From: Flavobacteriales bacterium
Lineage (GTDB): Bacteria > Bacteroidota > Bacteroidia > Flavobacteriales_D > Crocinitomicaceae
Assembly: GCA_018883325.1 (NCBI GenBank)
Contig: VEQH01000025.1
Coordinates: forward strand, 1-48,735
Length of the DNA: 48,735 nt
Direction: 5' to 3'
Shown: piece after piece, positions 8,237-15,510 of the stretch
Numbering within the stretch: the stretch's first letter is position 1
Layout of the letters: every line of letters begins with the position of its first letter
Made by a program: the position numbers and the translations under genes
Notes under the pieces: model-generated
The model's input: the letters and a program-made list of their open reading frames with translations, nothing else
Told to the model about the DNA's origin: nothing
Database searches by the model: none

Positions 8237-8272
8237 ACTGTTTGGTATTAGATTTTTTGAGTATAAACAATT

Positions 8273-8384
8273 TTACAAGTGAATTTCTCCCGTTGAAAAG
8301 ACTTTGTGACTACGGATAAATCGAAAATGCTACGCATTTTCGTTAGGTTACTTGTAAGAATTGTCATTTCGACTGAAAGGAGAA
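8273..8384. repeat. REP-like intergenic element with nested hairpins
   Basis: The core CGAAAATGC-TAC-GCATTTTCG (8322-8342) is a perfect 9-bp hairpin. TTACAAGT (8273-8280) and ACTTGTAA (8350-8357) pair around it. The right flank TTGTCATTTCGACTGAAAGG resembles a common Bacteroidota intergenic repeat. The gap 8237-8428 between two minus-strand genes contains no gene. Confidence 0.6.
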
Positions 8385-8428
8385 AACTGTTAGCATAAAA
8401 ACATATAATCATATTAAACTTTAAAGCA

Positions 8429-8926
8429 TTAATCATCATCTCCAAAATCTTCATTTTTTGAAAGTCGGTCAGAAGCATATTTTATTTGTAATCCTTGTAA
8501 GAAATTACGGAGAAACTGGTCTTTACACAATCGATAATGTTGGTGATCAGGTTTTCTGAAAAATGCACTTAATTCATGCTTACTGATTTGAAAATTCATC
8601 AATTCATAAACGTTCAAAATGTCCTCGTCGCGGTAATTTAAAGCAATTTTAAGCTTTCTAAATATTATGTTGTTGTTCAATTTCTTTTCAGCCAAAGGAG
8701 TTTCACCTTCCTTTTTACCTCTATTTAGAATTATAAATCCATTTAGAAAATAAGCTAATTGTTGGTCGTTTAGATTTTTAAAATTTTCATCCTCTTCTTT
8801 TTTTAACCAATCGCTTACCTCAGCTCTAGTAACCGTTTTACCTGCCAACTGAAACAATTCAATCATTTTGTTATCATTGAAATCGAAGGTAAATCTTAGA
8901 CGGCGGAGAATACTATTGTTGTTCAT
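8429..8926 (-). CDS. DUF1456 family protein (YehS-like)
   Basis: A 165-residue protein made of two similar halves: NNSILRRLRFTFDFNDNKMI at about residues 2-21 and NNIIFRKLKIALNYRDEDIL at about 84-103. Each half is followed by an amphipathic segment ending in VSDWLKKEED or LSAFFRKPDH. This duplicated layout is the hallmark of DUF1456/YehS. No biochemical function is established. It is probably cytoplasmic. It lies 45 nt downstream of the coiled-coil protein gene. Confidence 0.88.
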   Translation of the reverse strand: MNNNSILRRLRFTFDFNDNKMIELFQLAGKTVTRAEVSDWLKKEEDENFKNLNDQQLAYFLNGFIILNRGKKEGETPLAEKKLNNNIIFRKLKIALNYRDEDILNVYELMNFQISKHELSAFFRKPDHQHYRLCKDQFLRNFLQGLQIKYASDRLSKNEDFGDDD

Positions 8927-8971
8927 TCTAACTAAATTTTAATGGTTTTCTTATGCTACTGAGTCAAAAAA

Positions 8972-9631
8972 TTAATTTAAAGTTTTGCGCTTTTTCTCAA
9001 TGGATTCAATCTTGGATTCCTGCGCTTTAAAAGCATCTTTTTTCTTGTTTTGGATAGCTTTTATTTCACTAATTTTTTTCTCCGCTTCTTTGATGCGTTT
9101 GTTGTAGTTTTCAATGTCTTTTTCAAAGCTACCAAGCTCTTTTTCAAGTGACTTCTGTTCTTTTTCCAATGCCTTCAAAGCACCCTTTTCTGTTTCTACT
9201 TCCTTATCAATTGCCTTGGAAGCACATTCTTTTCCAAACTTCAAAAGTGACTGTTCAAAACCTTGCGATTGATTGGGATGTTCTCTACTGTTCATAAATG
9301 CGCCACCTAAATCAACTGCAAAAACAGCAATTGGCGAACCATCTTTAGCAGTCATAACTCGCGCATAAATATCAAATGCTTTATCGCTTATGCTTTTATC
9401 TTTTCCCAGTAAAACAGTGTATTCACCTTTCGATGATTTCGCTTTTCCAAAATCCTTCAAATATTTTTTTAGTTCTTCTTCAATTTGAATTTTACTCGCA
9501 TAAGGAATTGAAAGAACGTAAGCATTTTTATTCCCAACTGTAAAAGTTTGATTTTCTTGAATTAAACTTACTTGCTGCGACCAAACGCTCATCGACATCA
9601 AAACGGAAACGAGAAATAGAATAGATTTCAT
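8972..9631 (-). CDS. Secreted protein with C-terminal coiled coil
   Basis: A 219-residue protein with signal peptide MKSILFLVSVLMSMSVWSQ. The middle part (about residues 20-130) is a small globular domain without a family I recognise. Residues about 135-219 are strongly charged and helical (EKEQKSLEKELGSFEKDIEN and similar), forming a coiled coil. It is probably periplasmic. Nothing in the sequence indicates a specific function. Confidence 0.8.
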   Translation of the reverse strand: MKSILFLVSVLMSMSVWSQQVSLIQENQTFTVGNKNAYVLSIPYASKIQIEEELKKYLKDFGKAKSSKGEYTVLLGKDKSISDKAFDIYARVMTAKDGSPIAVFAVDLGGAFMNSREHPNQSQGFEQSLLKFGKECASKAIDKEVETEKGALKALEKEQKSLEKELGSFEKDIENYNKRIKEAEKKISEIKAIQNKKKDAFKAQESKIESIEKKRKTLN

Positions 9632-9669
9632 GATATATTTTTTTGATGTAAAGCTACAACTAATAAAGT

Positions 9670-9705
9670 TTTGGCTTTCAATTCTACTAAATTACCTTAA
9701 ATTTG
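9670..9705 (+). promoter_or_regulatory. Candidate holB promoter abutting the start codon
   Basis: The -7 element TAAATTTG (9698-9705) lies four bases upstream of GTG 9709, and TTTG (9670-9673) lies 24 bp upstream of it. The predicted transcript would begin at or just after the start codon, implying a leaderless or nearly leaderless mRNA. The match could also be chance in A+T-rich DNA. Confidence 0.4.
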
Positions 9706-9708
9706 AAC

Positions 9709-10827
9709 GTGCTTTTTAGAAATGTAGTCGGTCAAAAAGAACTTAAAGCAGATTTAATTCGAGAGATTAAAGCTGGAAAGATAAGTCATGCGCAATTGTT
9801 TGGTGGCAAACTTGGGCACGGTGGTTTAGCAATTGCTTTGGCTTTTACGCAATATTTATTCTGTTCAAATAAAGGCGACGAGGATAGTTGCGGACAATGT
9901 GCATCTTGCATAAAAGTTCAAGACTTGCAACATCCTGATCTCCATTTTGTATTTCCAGTTGTGCAAGCAATCAATAAAGTTTCCACCTTGTTTTTAGATA
10001 GTTGGAGAGATCAAGTAAAACGAAATCCATATTTCAACTTATTCGATTGGACACAAGAAATGGACTCGAAAGAGCGCAAACCAATTATTGGAATCGAAGA
10101 AAGTAAGGATATTTTACGAAAACTAAGTCTAAAGTCTTACGAAGGTGGCTACAAAGTCATGATTATTTGGTTGCCTGAAGAAATGAACCAAGAAAGTGCC
10201 AATAAATTATTGAAAATATTAGAGGAACCACCTGTAAATACACTTTTTCTGCTTGTTTCTGAGAATCCTGAAAAATTACTGATTACGATTCGTTCGAGAA
10301 CGCAAATGGTACGCATTCCCAAAATAAACACGACTGATTTATCTCTATTTGTGGGGTATCATTTCAAATTAGACAAAGTGCAAGCAGATTCAATCGCTTC
10401 ATTTGCAGAAGGAGATTTGATTCGAGCATTGGAATTTATCAATACGAACACAGATAAGGATATTTACCGTGATTTGTTCATTCAAATGATGCGTGTTAGC
10501 TACAAAAAAGACGTGAACGGCATGTTGGATTGGGCGGAAAAAATAGCAAGTGAAGGAAAAGAAAGACACAAATTATACTTGGTTTATTCGCTGCACATGT
10601 TCCGTCAATCGTTAATGAATAATTACGTTGGAGAACACATGTTGCGTGTTTCAACCGAAGAAGAAAAATTCTTACGCAATTTCGCACCTTTTATTTCTGG
10701 AAATAATATCCGTGAGTTTATGGAAACTTTTGACAATGCCTACTATCACATTGATAGAAACGCAAACTCAAAAATCCTTTTTACACAGTTGTGTTTTCAA
10801 ACGATGCGCTACATTCATCAGGCATAG
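9709..10827 (+). CDS. holB: DNA polymerase III clamp-loader subunit delta'
   Basis: An AAA+ protein of about 372 residues that acts in the clamp loader with DnaX and the delta subunit. Features seen: NVVGQKELKADLIREI near the N-terminus, a degenerate P-loop region (GGKLGHGGLA), the four-Cys zinc module (CSNKGDEDSCGQCASC), NKLLKILEEPP and the sensor-1 segment IRSRTQMVRIP. There is no in-frame ATG near the start. GTG at 9709 gives the family-typical MLFRNVVGQ, while TTG at 9703 lies inside a perfect -7 promoter element, so I prefer GTG. It is followed by ricT and gldH, a common Bacteroidota order. Confidence 0.92.
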   Translation: MLFRNVVGQKELKADLIREIKAGKISHAQLFGGKLGHGGLAIALAFTQYLFCSNKGDEDSCGQCASCIKVQDLQHPDLHFVFPVVQAINKVSTLFLDSWRDQVKRNPYFNLFDWTQEMDSKERKPIIGIEESKDILRKLSLKSYEGGYKVMIIWLPEEMNQESANKLLKILEEPPVNTLFLLVSENPEKLLITIRSRTQMVRIPKINTTDLSLFVGYHFKLDKVQADSIASFAEGDLIRALEFINTNTDKDIYRDLFIQMMRVSYKKDVNGMLDWAEKIASEGKERHKLYLVYSLHMFRQSLMNNYVGEHMLRVSTEEEKFLRNFAPFISGNNIREFMETFDNAYYHIDRNANSKILFTQLCFQTMRYIHQA

Positions 10828-10867
10828 CAATATTTTTTCTTATTTTTACACTTAAAACAAAATTAAA

Positions 10868-12055
10868 ATGGGTTGTGCGTCATGCAGTAGTGGAGGTGGA
10901 ACTCCCAAAGGTTGTAAAAACAATGGGACTTGTAGTAGCGGTGGATGCAATAAATTAGAAGTTTACGATTGGTTAGCAAATATCGCTTTGCCTGCTGGTC
11001 AAGAAGCATACAATATAGTCGAAGTTCGTTTCAAAAATTCAAGAAAAGCATTTTATAAAAACAGTTCCAATTTGAGTTTACAAGTTGGAGACGTCGTAAT
11101 CGTTGACACTGCTCCTGGTTATGATGTTGGTTTGGTCTCAGTTGTTGGTGAATTGGCACGTATTCAAGTGTTGAAAAAAGCACCAAACTTAAAAGACAAC
11201 GAAATAAAACGCATCTTGCGAATTGCGAATCAAGAGGAAATTGACAAATGGATTAAAGGTCGTTCTTTGGAAAAAGAGTTGATGTATAAATCGCGAACAA
11301 TTGCTATCGATTTGAACTTGGAAATGAAAATCTCAGACGTTGAATATCAAGGAGATTTAAGTAAAGCAACATTCTATTACACAGCAGAAGGGCGAATTGA
11401 TTTCCGTCAATTGATTAAAAATTTAGCGGACGAATTTAAGGTTAGAATCGAAATGCGACAAATTGGTTCACGTCAAGAATCTGCTCGTTTAGGCGGAATT
11501 GGTTCTTGCGGAAGAGAATTGTGTTGTACGACATGGCTAACCGATTTTAGATCCGTTTCTACCTCAGCAGCTCGCTACCAACAATTGTCTTTAAATCCAC
11601 AAAAACTTGCTGGACAATGTGGGAAATTGAAATGCTGTTTGAACTATGAACTAGATATGTATTTGGATGCAATAAAATCTTTTCCAAAAACGGAAACGAA
11701 ATTATTGACAGAAAAAGGCGATGCTTACCATGTGAAAACAGATGTATTCAAACGAGTTATGTGGTACGCTTACCAAGGAGAAAATGGATTGATTTCACTT
11801 TCACCTGAACGCGTTAAAGAAGTAATGCGTATGAATAAAAACGGTGAAAAACCAAAAGAATTAGCTGAATTTGTCTTCACTGAAAAAGTGGTTGAAATTG
11901 GTTATTCAAATGTGGTTGGTCAAGACAGTGTCAACCGTTTTGAGAAAAACTTCGTAAAGAAGAAAAACAATAACAATCGCAATAAAAAGAAGAAAGCTAA
12001 TCCAAATCAGGTTAAACCAAACGGACCAGCTCCAACTAATTCAACGAAAGCTTAA
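10868..12055 (+). CDS. ricT: PSP1-domain protein, RicT/YaaT homologue
   Basis: A 395-residue cytoplasmic protein. The PSP1 domain carries the Cys motifs GSCGRELCCTTWL and AGQCGKLKCCLNYE expected for RicT, which in Bacillus joins the Fe-S Ric (Y-)complex that assists RNase Y-dependent RNA processing. The N-terminus adds a Cys/Gly-rich leader (MGCASCSSGGGTPKGC) that may bind metal. The C-terminal 40 residues are lysine- and asparagine-rich and probably disordered. The gldH start is 2 nt after its stop. Family membership is firm; its role in this phylum is not established. Confidence 0.92.
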   Translation: MGCASCSSGGGTPKGCKNNGTCSSGGCNKLEVYDWLANIALPAGQEAYNIVEVRFKNSRKAFYKNSSNLSLQVGDVVIVDTAPGYDVGLVSVVGELARIQVLKKAPNLKDNEIKRILRIANQEEIDKWIKGRSLEKELMYKSRTIAIDLNLEMKISDVEYQGDLSKATFYYTAEGRIDFRQLIKNLADEFKVRIEMRQIGSRQESARLGGIGSCGRELCCTTWLTDFRSVSTSAARYQQLSLNPQKLAGQCGKLKCCLNYELDMYLDAIKSFPKTETKLLTEKGDAYHVKTDVFKRVMWYAYQGENGLISLSPERVKEVMRMNKNGEKPKELAEFVFTEKVVEIGYSNVVGQDSVNRFEKNFVKKKNNNNRNKKKKANPNQVKPNGPAPTNSTKA

Positions 12056-12057
12056 AT

Positions 12058-12522
12058 ATGCGTATTTCATTATTTCTCTTTGGATTTCTATTGTTACTTC
12101 AATCGTGTGAATCGCCTGCATTTTATAACAAATCCTACGCTTTTAAAGGAAACAAATGGAGTCAAGATGTTAAACCTAGCTTTACGGTTGACTTCAAAGA
12201 CACAGTTACTTTGTATGATTTTGTTATCACTTTACGCACAACGACAGATTATAAATACAACAATTTGTGGATTTTCTTAAACACAACTCCTCCTGGTGGA
12301 AAAAGTGTTCGTGAACCTTATGAAATCAAAACAACTTATCCTGATGGTTCATGGATTGGAAAAAAAACAGGAACAGTTGTTGAACATCAACTTGTTTTTA
12401 AAAGACGAAGATTACCTTTTATTGGTAAATATAAATTTGTGCTTGAGCAAGGAATATCTGAAAAAGTAATTGATGAAGTATTAGACATTTCATTGCGTGT
12501 TCAAGAAGTTTCAGAAAATTAA
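12058..12522 (+). CDS. gldH: Gliding motility lipoprotein GldH
   Basis: A 154-residue lipoprotein with the acylated Cys at residue 17 (FLLLLQSCESP). The mature part matches GldH: YNKSYAFKGNKW, the TLYDFVITLRTTTDYKYNN block, and PDGSWIGKKTGTVVEHQ. GldH is needed for gliding motility in Flavobacterium, where most Gld proteins belong to the type IX secretion and motility machinery. It is packed between ricT (2-nt gap) and a DUF6495-like gene (2-nt gap). Presence of gldH does not itself prove that the organism glides. Confidence 0.9.
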   Translation: MRISLFLFGFLLLLQSCESPAFYNKSYAFKGNKWSQDVKPSFTVDFKDTVTLYDFVITLRTTTDYKYNNLWIFLNTTPPGGKSVREPYEIKTTYPDGSWIGKKTGTVVEHQLVFKRRRLPFIGKYKFVLEQGISEKVIDEVLDISLRVQEVSEN

Positions 12523-12524
12523 AA

Positions 12525-13013
12525 ATGCGTTTTAGAAGCTTATCAATCGATGAACTAAAAGAACTCGAAACAGAGTTTAAACAGTTTTTAATCATCAATC
12601 AAGTTTACAACGAAGAATGGATTGAAATGAATCAAAAAGACCTTGTTAAAGCAAATGCACTAGTTGATTTATTCAGCGATCAAGTTCTTGAAAAAGTCTA
12701 TTCGAAAATTGATTTTCTTGAAAAAAGGAATAAACATGCGTTCAGTGTTTTTTCAATTACCAAAAGTGATATTGAAACAATTACAATTCAATCAAAAAAT
12801 CAAAGCGTTGAGTTGCTTACAAATGCTCAAATTGAAACAGCATTAAATCAACATTTGAGTGAAATTGAAATTTTTTGTGGTACTAAAAAACTCACAAAAG
12901 ATAAATGCGATGAAGTTTTTGATTTAATAAAAGAAGGTTGCGAAATTTCAAGTTTCGATGTTTGGCATAGTTTTTCTACATTTCTGGATCAAATCAAAAA
13001 ATCTAAATCTTAA
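12525..13013 (+). CDS. DUF6495-like cytoplasmic protein
   Basis: A 162-residue soluble protein. The N-terminal half (RSLSIDELKELETEFKQFLI ... ALVDLFSDQVLEKVYSKIDF) resembles the Bacteroidota DUF6495 family, whose function is unknown. No signal peptide or membrane helix is seen. Its start is 2 nt after gldH, so it is likely translated from the same mRNA. It may be linked functionally to gldH or merely co-transcribed. Confidence 0.75.
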   Translation: MRFRSLSIDELKELETEFKQFLIINQVYNEEWIEMNQKDLVKANALVDLFSDQVLEKVYSKIDFLEKRNKHAFSVFSITKSDIETITIQSKNQSVELLTNAQIETALNQHLSEIEIFCGTKKLTKDKCDEVFDLIKEGCEISSFDVWHSFSTFLDQIKKSKS

Positions 13014-13023
13014 AAATTATTTT

Positions 13024-14049
13024 ATGAAATCTATTTTCACTATTATTTCACTTTGTGTGTTTGCCTTTCATTCTTTCGCTATTGAATTGAATTACAAATG
13101 GAAAGCAAATTCAGCTTACACTTATGGAGCGACGATTACGGACAACATTTCTACTTCAATGATGGGAATGAATGTTCAAGAAAAATACCTGACAACAGTA
13201 GATTTTGTCTTGGCAATTTCAAGTGTTGATGCACAAGGAACCGCAACTGGAACGCTTTATTTATTGAATTTCAATGTGAAAGATTCAAAGGGAATTTCAG
13301 TCGCTTCTTTACTCAATTTGCCAAAAAACGCTGTAAAAAGTGAAGTGAAAGTTGACAGAAAAGGAAATTTTACCTTTTTGAAAAAATTACAATTAGTTAC
13401 GACGTCCACTTCTAACGCATTAGTTTATGCAAATGTGAACAAAAATGGAGGAACTGCGGGCGCTGAAGTTGATGGTGAAAAAGTGGAAGTATATGCCGAA
13501 TTTGACCCGAAAACAGGTAAAATGAAAGCAGGATATTCCGTTTCAACAATTGCGAAACCGAAAAAAGTAACAGTTAAAGAAGATGAACAAAGTGATGAAA
13601 TTGACATTATTCCTTACGATTTATTGCAATTTTTAATCTTACCTGACGGCGACGTTAAATTGAATGACAAAATTGAAGTTCGCGCAGGATTATACACTGT
13701 AAATGAAACTGTTAAAACACTAACTTCTGCACAAGCAGTTATTGGACAAAAAATTTCGACTGATAAAAATGCAGATATGTTTGAAGGAAGTGCAAAAGGA
13801 GAAACTGACGGTGGAAGTTTTGATATGGGATCATTTGGAGGAACAGACGGAATGGATTTAGATACTGAAGATCAAGCTGCTATTGCGACAAGTAATGCGA
13901 TGGCACCGGCTATTAACGGAGAATTGGTTTCAACTTTTGATGTCGTAAATGGACAATTTATAAACTCAAAAGGAGTAATTACCTCTACAATTGATACGAT
14001 GGGCGTTAAAATGACCTGTACAACTAATTTTGACTTTAGAAAAAAATAA
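13024..14049 (+). CDS. Secreted protein of unknown function (DUF6263-like appearance)
   Basis: A 341-residue protein with signal peptide MKSIFTIISLCVFAFHSFA. The ATG at 13024 is preferred over an upstream in-frame ATG at 12958, because only the former begins a signal peptide and it lies 10 nt after the previous stop. The mature protein is beta-rich and Lys/Asp/Gly-rich, with NYKWKANSAYTYGATITDNI at its start and a Gly/Asp-rich stretch near residues 265-300. It recalls DUF6263-type lipid-binding-like periplasmic proteins, but this is a weak impression. It is the last gene of the holB-ricT-gldH run. Confidence 0.75.
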   Translation: MKSIFTIISLCVFAFHSFAIELNYKWKANSAYTYGATITDNISTSMMGMNVQEKYLTTVDFVLAISSVDAQGTATGTLYLLNFNVKDSKGISVASLLNLPKNAVKSEVKVDRKGNFTFLKKLQLVTTSTSNALVYANVNKNGGTAGAEVDGEKVEVYAEFDPKTGKMKAGYSVSTIAKPKKVTVKEDEQSDEIDIIPYDLLQFLILPDGDVKLNDKIEVRAGLYTVNETVKTLTSAQAVIGQKISTDKNADMFEGSAKGETDGGSFDMGSFGGTDGMDLDTEDQAAIATSNAMAPAINGELVSTFDVVNGQFINSKGVITSTIDTMGVKMTCTTNFDFRKK

Positions 14050-14081
14050 TCCGAACAATTTCGGCAAAAGGCATCTTTTTT

Positions 14082-14112
14082 TTTGTTTTGTTCGTATGAA
14101 AACCTATATTTG
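14082..14112 (+). promoter_or_regulatory. Bacteroidota-type promoter of the 14143 lipoprotein gene
   Basis: TTTG (14082-14085), 19 bp, then TATATTTG (14105-14112), 30 nt before the ATG at 14143. Both elements match the Bacteroidota consensus with the usual spacing. A poly-T run lies just upstream and may belong to the end of the preceding transcript. Confidence 0.7.
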
Positions 14113-14142
14113 TTAGACTATAAAAACTTAATAACAAGCAAC

Positions 14143-14799
14143 ATGAAAATTGTATCTGTCTATTTCTCTCTCCTTTTTGTATTATTTGGCGTTAGCTCTT
14201 GTATCGAACATGAAGTAATTCCACCACCAACAAACACGTTAGATTTAAATGCTTCGTTCGTTGGTTATGTAAACGGTACTCAAGTTGAATTCACTCAAAA
14301 TGTATTGAATTACAAAGGTTATTCAGATAAATACATGGCAATTTATGCTTCGCCTTTACTTTCAAAAATGTTGTTTATTTCAGAAATGAAATCATTTACA
14401 GACCAAAGAGCAATTCGTTTGACATTTGGTTCTTTGGATTGGGATGCATCCGCAAATTCAACTCCAACTTTAACGATGTTTAATGACTTTCACACAAGTA
14501 CTTCAGGAATTGATTTACCTTTCAGAGATTGGGCTACATTAATTGACGTTGCCAACACAACTGATGGAATTCAAATTGAATACACTGATCAAAACGGACT
14601 TGTTTGGATTTCTAGAGAATCTGACCCAGGACAAATCGCTAAATTCACAGTTTTAGACCAAGCAACGGATAAAACAGGTGATTATTCCTTATTCGAAGTA
14701 ACTTTCAGCTGTAAAGTTTGGAGATACAATGTTCAAACAGAACTTGATGAATCATTAAATATTTCAAACGGAAAATTGAAAGCTTGGTTCAAATTATAA
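14143..14799 (+). CDS. Lipoprotein of unknown function
   Basis: A 218-residue lipoprotein whose signal ends LFVLFGVSSC (acylated Cys about residue 20), followed by a proline-rich linker (EHEVIPPPTNT). The mature part is beta-rich (NASFVGYVNGTQVEFTQNVL) with no family I can name. The ATG at 14143 is used rather than 14083, because the latter lies inside the promoter region. It has its own promoter and is followed after 21 nt by the glutaminase-like gene. Confidence 0.78.
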   Translation: MKIVSVYFSLLFVLFGVSSCIEHEVIPPPTNTLDLNASFVGYVNGTQVEFTQNVLNYKGYSDKYMAIYASPLLSKMLFISEMKSFTDQRAIRLTFGSLDWDASANSTPTLTMFNDFHTSTSGIDLPFRDWATLIDVANTTDGIQIEYTDQNGLVWISRESDPGQIAKFTVLDQATDKTGDYSLFEVTFSCKVWRYNVQTELDESLNISNGKLKAWFKL

Positions 14800-14820
14800 T
14801 TGGATAAATCCGATAACTGA

Positions 14821-15510
14821 ATGAGTTATTTACTCAAGATAGCCATCATAGGTGATTATAACTTTACGTTAAACTCTCACCATGCGACTAATATTTCATT
14901 AGATCATTCAGCTAGTTTTTTAGAGTTAGAAGTTAACTATTATTGGATTCGAGTAAGCGAAGCAGTTCAGCACAAACCAACTTATTTTGACCAATTTGAC
15001 GGTGTTTGGATTGCGCCAGGTTCTTTTCAAAACTTGTTTTTCCTAAATGGAATTTTCAAAGCAATTACAAATAGAAAAATCCCTGTACTAATAACAGGTG
15101 AGGCTTTTAAATTTTTCATAGATTTTTTAATACTCAATAACAATTTGAATCCTGGTGGGGAAAAACTAATTTCAGAAAATTTGGTTTCAGGAAATCAGTT
15201 TGAACGCGTTACGATTCAGCCAAAATCAAAGAATTTTCAGAAATTATATGAAAATTTCAGCGAAACAGAATTAACTTCATCGCGCTTTAGTCTATACCCT
15301 CAATTATTAGAATTGATGGACGGTAAAGTAATTGATGTAGAAGCAAATAATCAATTTGAAGATCCAGAAATTATTAGTTTACACGAGCATCCATTTTTTG
15401 TTGCTTGTGCTTTCTGTCCACAAATTTCTTCAACAAGAGATATTCCGCATCCAATTATCTACACATTTTTGAAAATGGCTTTAGAACGCAATCTTTCAGA
15501 TAAGAATTAA
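14821..15510 (+). CDS. CTP-synthase-like class I glutaminase domain protein lacking the catalytic Cys
   Basis: A 229-residue stand-alone protein resembling the CTP-synthase-related amidotransferase-like family: LKIAIIGDYNFTLNSHHATN at the start, FDGVWIAPGSFQN in the oxyanion-side segment, and FFVACAFCPQISSTRDIPHP at the C-terminus. The nucleophile elbow, normally GTCGGF, reads LITGEAFKFF, with Gly93 where the cysteine should be. It therefore cannot hydrolyse glutamine by the standard mechanism and may be a binding or regulatory protein. It overlaps the convergent helicase gene by 15 nt. Confidence 0.7.
   Translation: MSYLLKIAIIGDYNFTLNSHHATNISLDHSASFLELEVNYYWIRVSEAVQHKPTYFDQFDGVWIAPGSFQNLFFLNGIFKAITNRKIPVLITGEAFKFFIDFLILNNNLNPGGEKLISENLVSGNQFERVTIQPKSKNFQKLYENFSETELTSSRFSLYPQLLELMDGKVIDVEANNQFEDPEIISLHEHPFFVACAFCPQISSTRDIPHPIIYTFLKMALERNLSDKN

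Noticed and set aside
8248-8478. 76-residue minus-strand frame
   Set aside because: It spans the REP-like hairpin element and overlaps the end of the DUF1456 gene; composition is not protein-like.
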